From a virus, in IMG/VR virus record IMGVR_UViG_3300031507_000241, positions 1 through 22,675 of that record: a stretch of 22,675 bases of DNA. The stretch is one strand, 5' to 3'. The position numbers and the translations under genes are program-made. The notes under the pieces were generated by a model. That model ran no database searches and was not told the DNA's origin. It worked only from the letters and a program-made list of their open reading frames with translations. Every line of letters starts with the position of its first letter. Within the stretch, counting starts at the first letter, position 1. Shown here piece by piece: positions 19,841-22,675 of this stretch.

Positions 19841-22675
19841 ATGACGGCTCTTCGTCGTTGGCCTGTAGGTGTTGGCAGCACTACTGGCGTTCTCACAGGA
19901 GTGGTGCGTAATCGCACCACTGGCAATGGCTATTACTCCGTTGCTAGTGACCTGATCTTCGGTACGGTCACCAATCAGAAGGTGTTCCTGCTGCCGATCA
20001 CTGAATCAACAGGCATGTCGGGCCTGTTCGCTCGCTCCAATCGTGCATTGTCGATCAGCATTGCCGAGACAGTCGCCCACACGATCGCGATGTGGAAGAA
20101 CGGTGAAACGATCACGACCGACACCGGATGGAAGATCGGCTCAACCGTTGCGTCAGTTGACTACTTCGGTGGTGGTGCTCCTGCCGCCACGAACATCGGC
20201 AACATTCAATCAGAAGACGGCTCGACAGCAACAGCAACAGCAACGGTTGCTCAGGGTCAGACTCAGTACCTGAACATGAATGCCTTTGGCTTTGGCATTC
20301 CTGCAACAGCCACGATCAACGGTCTGCAAGTTCGCGCAGTTGCTAAGGACAGCAGCGGCGCTCCCGGCAACTTTATCGGTACGTTGTCGAAGCTGAACGA
20401 CTCAAATCAAACGAATGTGAACCTGACATTCCCCTCGCTGACGACGACGCTTGCCGCTGGCGTGATCGGTAATACCACCGGCGGCATCTCTGGCACGTGG
20501 GGCACAACAGCAGGCGCGTGGACAGTTGCTGATTTCAATAATTCATTGTTCTGTGCTCGTGTGAGCTTGGGCACTGGTACTCTTACTGTCAACTTGGGCC
20601 TGGACGTGCTGCAAGCGAAGGTCTACTACACGTTTGTCTGGACAGCACCGGCGATCAAGAACCTGTCGATCGCCATGGCTATTGCCGAAGCTCAGGTCAT
20701 CGCTGTCGCTCGCGCACGTCGAATCGTCCTGTCATCAGCTGAAGTCGAAGCAACAGCGTTCGCCGCAGTCAATCGTGCGCGAAACATCCTGTTCCCAGTA
20801 GCCGAAGCTGAGACATTCACTGATGCACTGGCTCGCAATCGTGGCGTCATTGAATCGATCGCCGAGACACAAGCTCAGTCCGGTTCGTTCCGTCGTTCAC
20901 GCGGCTTCAGTGCATCGCTAGTTGAGTCTGTTGCGTATGCGATTGCACTCAGCAAGATCAGCACCAAGCAGTTCAGCACGTCGATTGCAGAAGTTGAGGT
21001 GATGGTCGTCAACTACGCGCGTGCGCGCAACGTGGTTCTCACAAGTGCTGAGATCGAGGCGTTTGTGATTCAGTCGATTGCCCGTAGTCGCACTATCTCT
21101 TCGTCTATTGCAGAAGCCGAGACGTTCACTGATGCACTGGCACGCAATCGTCAGGTCACTCTTTCCGTTGCAGAGGTAGAGACGATCGCGGAAGCAGTCA
21201 GTCGTGCTCGTGGTTCTAACTTCTCAATCACTGAAGTTGAAGCCTTGTCTGCATCAATCGTTCGCGTTCTCAAGGCATCGTTCTCGGTTAGTGAATCAGA
21301 GGCAATGTCAGCAGCAGTTCGTCTTGCTCGTTCATTGGCTGCATCAGTAGCTGAGACAGAAGCGATCGTCGATGCGTTCAACCGTAGTCGTGGCATTGGC
21401 GGGTCAGTTGCGGAGTTGGAAGCACAGTCAGCCACGCTTCGTCGCGCTCGTACTGTGGCAGCAGCTCTCGTTGAATCGATTGCCTACACGATTGCCTTCG
21501 ACAAGGTAGGCCAGAAGACGTTCTCGTTCGTCGTTGCGGAGGTTGAAGCTCTCGTCGTCAACTTCGCTCGTTCCCGCAAGGTCGTCTACACACAAGCCGA
21601 AGTAGAGGCATTGGCGGTACAGACGATCAATCGTGCTCGTCAGATCGCATCAACGTTGAATGAGTCAGAAGCGATCGTCGAGGCAGTAGGTCGCAATCGT
21701 GGCATCAGCGAAACAATCAGCGAGACACAGGGTATGACGGCCTCTCTCGGTCGCCTTAAGCAAGTAGCTCTGTCCCTGGCTGAAGTGTTTGGCTACTCGT
21801 TCACCGTCGTCAAGCTCAAGGCTCTTGCTGCATCGGTCACAGAACTTGAGACACACAGCTTCGGTGCTCTTCGCCGTACTCGCAATGTCGTCGAGGCAAT
21901 GAATGAGGTAATCACGTTCGCTGAAGCGTTGAGCCGTATTCGCGGTGAGCAGATGACGGTTGCTGAAGTCGAAGTCCTGAGCGAATCGATCAGCCGTGTT
22001 CGTGCAGTTCAGGCAGCGTTGGCAGAGGTTGAAGCTGTCACACCGTCGATCGCTCGTGCTCGAAGCGTTCAAGCGACGGTTGCAGAGCTTGAGTCTCTTG
22101 CCATCATGCTCGCCAAGTTCAAGATGATGGGCTACGTCATCGCTCAAACCGAATCGGTGTCCAACCTGTTCGTCCGTCGCGTCCGCAATGTGAGCCTGAC
22201 GAACACTACCGTTGAGGCGGTCCAAGAGTCGTTCAACCGTTCACGTGCTTTCGTCGTTCCTGTTGGCGAGACGGAGCAGTTCACGTTGAACTTTGGTCGC
22301 CTCCGTCAGCAGATGGTGTCAATCAGCGAGACGCAAGGTGTCGCTGTTGCACTGGCTCGCCTGAAGCAGATCATTCAATCGATCTCGAACACGACTGGTC
22401 TTTCGTTCACGCTGACGAAGTACGCAGCCGATCCTTTGACGATCAATGTCACCGTCGAATGGGATGAGTGGGTATCGAAGCAAGTGGGCGGCTCGGCCGT
22501 TCAGCAGCTGGTCCACATGACGGAGACGCTGGCTTTCCATCCTCGCGTTTTCGGTGCTGGTACGGTGGTCGAGTCCAGTGCATCTACTGTTGTTGTCGAT
22601 GAAGCAGACGGCGCAATCGTTTCAATGCCGGCTGACCCAGCGATCACGATCATCATTCCGACCAACGCTTTGTGA
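19841..22675 (+). CDS. Large repeat protein, probable tail-associated fibre or scaffold of fibres
   Basis: A complete 944-residue protein. Residues 1-48 are a small beta N-terminal part. Residues 49-88 are two repeat units. About 90-270 is a beta-sandwich (TINGLQVRAVAKDSSGAPGN, AWTVADFNNSLFCARVSL, LDVLQAKVYYT) resembling carbohydrate-binding-type domains in phage proteins. Residues 274-862 are about 29 tandem units of about 20 residues with the consensus 'hxxSxAExExhxxxhxRxRx'. Residues 863-944 are a unique C-terminal part (NVTVEWDEWVSKQ ... PADPAITIIIPTNAL). The A/E/R content suggests helices or a solenoid, but a fibrous beta form is possible. It follows tail accessory genes, so a long virion appendage or tail-side surface protein is my inference; I know no structure or function for it. 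A short ribosome-site-like AGGGCTGAC precedes ATG. Confidence 0.8.
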   Translation: MTALRRWPVGVGSTTGVLTGVVRNRTTGNGYYSVASDLIFGTVTNQKVFLLPITESTGMSGLFARSNRALSISIAETVAHTIAMWKNGETITTDTGWKIGSTVASVDYFGGGAPAATNIGNIQSEDGSTATATATVAQGQTQYLNMNAFGFGIPATATINGLQVRAVAKDSSGAPGNFIGTLSKLNDSNQTNVNLTFPSLTTTLAAGVIGNTTGGISGTWGTTAGAWTVADFNNSLFCARVSLGTGTLTVNLGLDVLQAKVYYTFVWTAPAIKNLSIAMAIAEAQVIAVARARRIVLSSAEVEATAFAAVNRARNILFPVAEAETFTDALARNRGVIESIAETQAQSGSFRRSRGFSASLVESVAYAIALSKISTKQFSTSIAEVEVMVVNYARARNVVLTSAEIEAFVIQSIARSRTISSSIAEAETFTDALARNRQVTLSVAEVETIAEAVSRARGSNFSITEVEALSASIVRVLKASFSVSESEAMSAAVRLARSLAASVAETEAIVDAFNRSRGIGGSVAELEAQSATLRRARTVAAALVESIAYTIAFDKVGQKTFSFVVAEVEALVVNFARSRKVVYTQAEVEALAVQTINRARQIASTLNESEAIVEAVGRNRGISETISETQGMTASLGRLKQVALSLAEVFGYSFTVVKLKALAASVTELETHSFGALRRTRNVVEAMNEVITFAEALSRIRGEQMTVAEVEVLSESISRVRAVQAALAEVEAVTPSIARARSVQATVAELESLAIMLAKFKMMGYVIAQTESVSNLFVRRVRNVSLTNTTVEAVQESFNRSRAFVVPVGETEQFTLNFGRLRQQMVSISETQGVAVALARLKQIIQSISNTTGLSFTLTKYAADPLTINVTVEWDEWVSKQVGGSAVQQLVHMTETLAFHPRVFGAGTVVESSASTVVVDEADGAIVSMPADPAITIIIPTNAL
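19985..20104 (+). repeat. Two repeat units upstream of the inserted beta domain
   Basis: Residues 49-68 (FLLPITESTGMSGLFARSNR) and 69-88 (ALSISIAETVAHTIAMWKNG) match the two unit types that end blocks in the main array (for example SETQGMTASLGRLKQ and LVESVAYAIALSKIS). A roughly 180-residue beta domain separates them from the main array. Confidence 0.75.
20660..22426 (+). repeat. About 29 tandem 20-residue protein repeats
   Basis: Residues 274-862 divide into about 29 units of 19-22 residues (mean about 20.3). Typical units are VTLSVAEVETIAEAVSRARG, VQAALAEVEAVTPSIARARS and LAASVAETEAIVDAFNRSRG. The invariant points are A-E-x-E near the middle and R-x-R near the end. There is a higher-order repeat: 20846-21091 and 21395-21640 are both 246 bases, offset by 549 bases (nine units), with about 43 of 82 residues identical by hand alignment and no gaps. 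Confidence 0.9.

Noticed and set aside
1-22675. CRISPR arrays, tRNA genes, insertion sequences, defence or anti-defence genes
   Set aside because: No spaced direct repeats, tRNA-like folds, transposase motifs or defence domains were seen; the only tandem repeats are in protein-coding sequence.

Overview
The window is a block of virion morphogenesis genes from a tailed, long-tailed (siphovirus-type) double-stranded DNA phage. Every convincing gene lies on the + strand, packed with short gaps or ATGA start/stop overlaps. The order follows the lambda/HK97 plan: portal, scaffold, coat, head-tail connectors, tail terminator, tail tube, G/GT chaperones, tape measure, M, L, K, I, J, then small fibre or accessory proteins. 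Lambda-type M-L-K-I-J genes and strong GGAG-type ribosome sites point to a Gram-negative host. Base composition looks moderately GC-rich (mid-50s percent by eye). No replication, lysis, integration or host gene is visible, so the exact host and the lifestyle cannot be fixed.

Layout. 1-1146 is the end of the portal gene (5' end missing). 1183-3157 holds scaffold and major coat protein. 3228-5014 holds a 54-residue unknown gene, a DnaT-like connector, a head-closure-like protein, an HK97 gp10-like protein and a tail-terminator-like protein. 5080-5994 is the tail tube. 6091-6844 is the G and T chaperone pair, joined by a probable +1 (or -2) frameshift at a T6C run. 6848-9238 is the tape measure. 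9248-11388 holds M, L, K and I. 11391-16595 is a 1734-residue J-type tail tip protein with added fibronectin-like and duplicated lectin-like modules. 16598-19831 holds six small virion-like proteins. 19841-22675 is a 944-residue protein built mostly of about 31 copies of a 20-residue repeat.

Regulation is the least expected part. The heptamer ATAAATA, the core of the T4-type late promoter (TATAAATA), recurs in or beside the larger intergenic gaps: before scaffold, coat, tail tube, G, and two genes near the right end, with a weaker copy before a third. The coat and tube genes each sit between such a motif and a hairpin terminator, so each looks like its own high-output transcription unit. The small gene at 18535 has the same arrangement. 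This suggests a lambda-like virion module run by a T4-like late transcription system whose sigma factor would lie outside the window.

The best candidates for undescribed biology are the repeat protein with its regular block-ending units, the recurring late-promoter cassettes, the non-standard GT frameshift, and the long hairpin in the coat-gene leader. The only gene-free stretches above 60 bases are 1942-2104, 3158-3227, 5015-5079, 5995-6090, 18453-18534 and 18937-19006; their promoters, hairpins or leaders are listed. None exceeds 300 bases.
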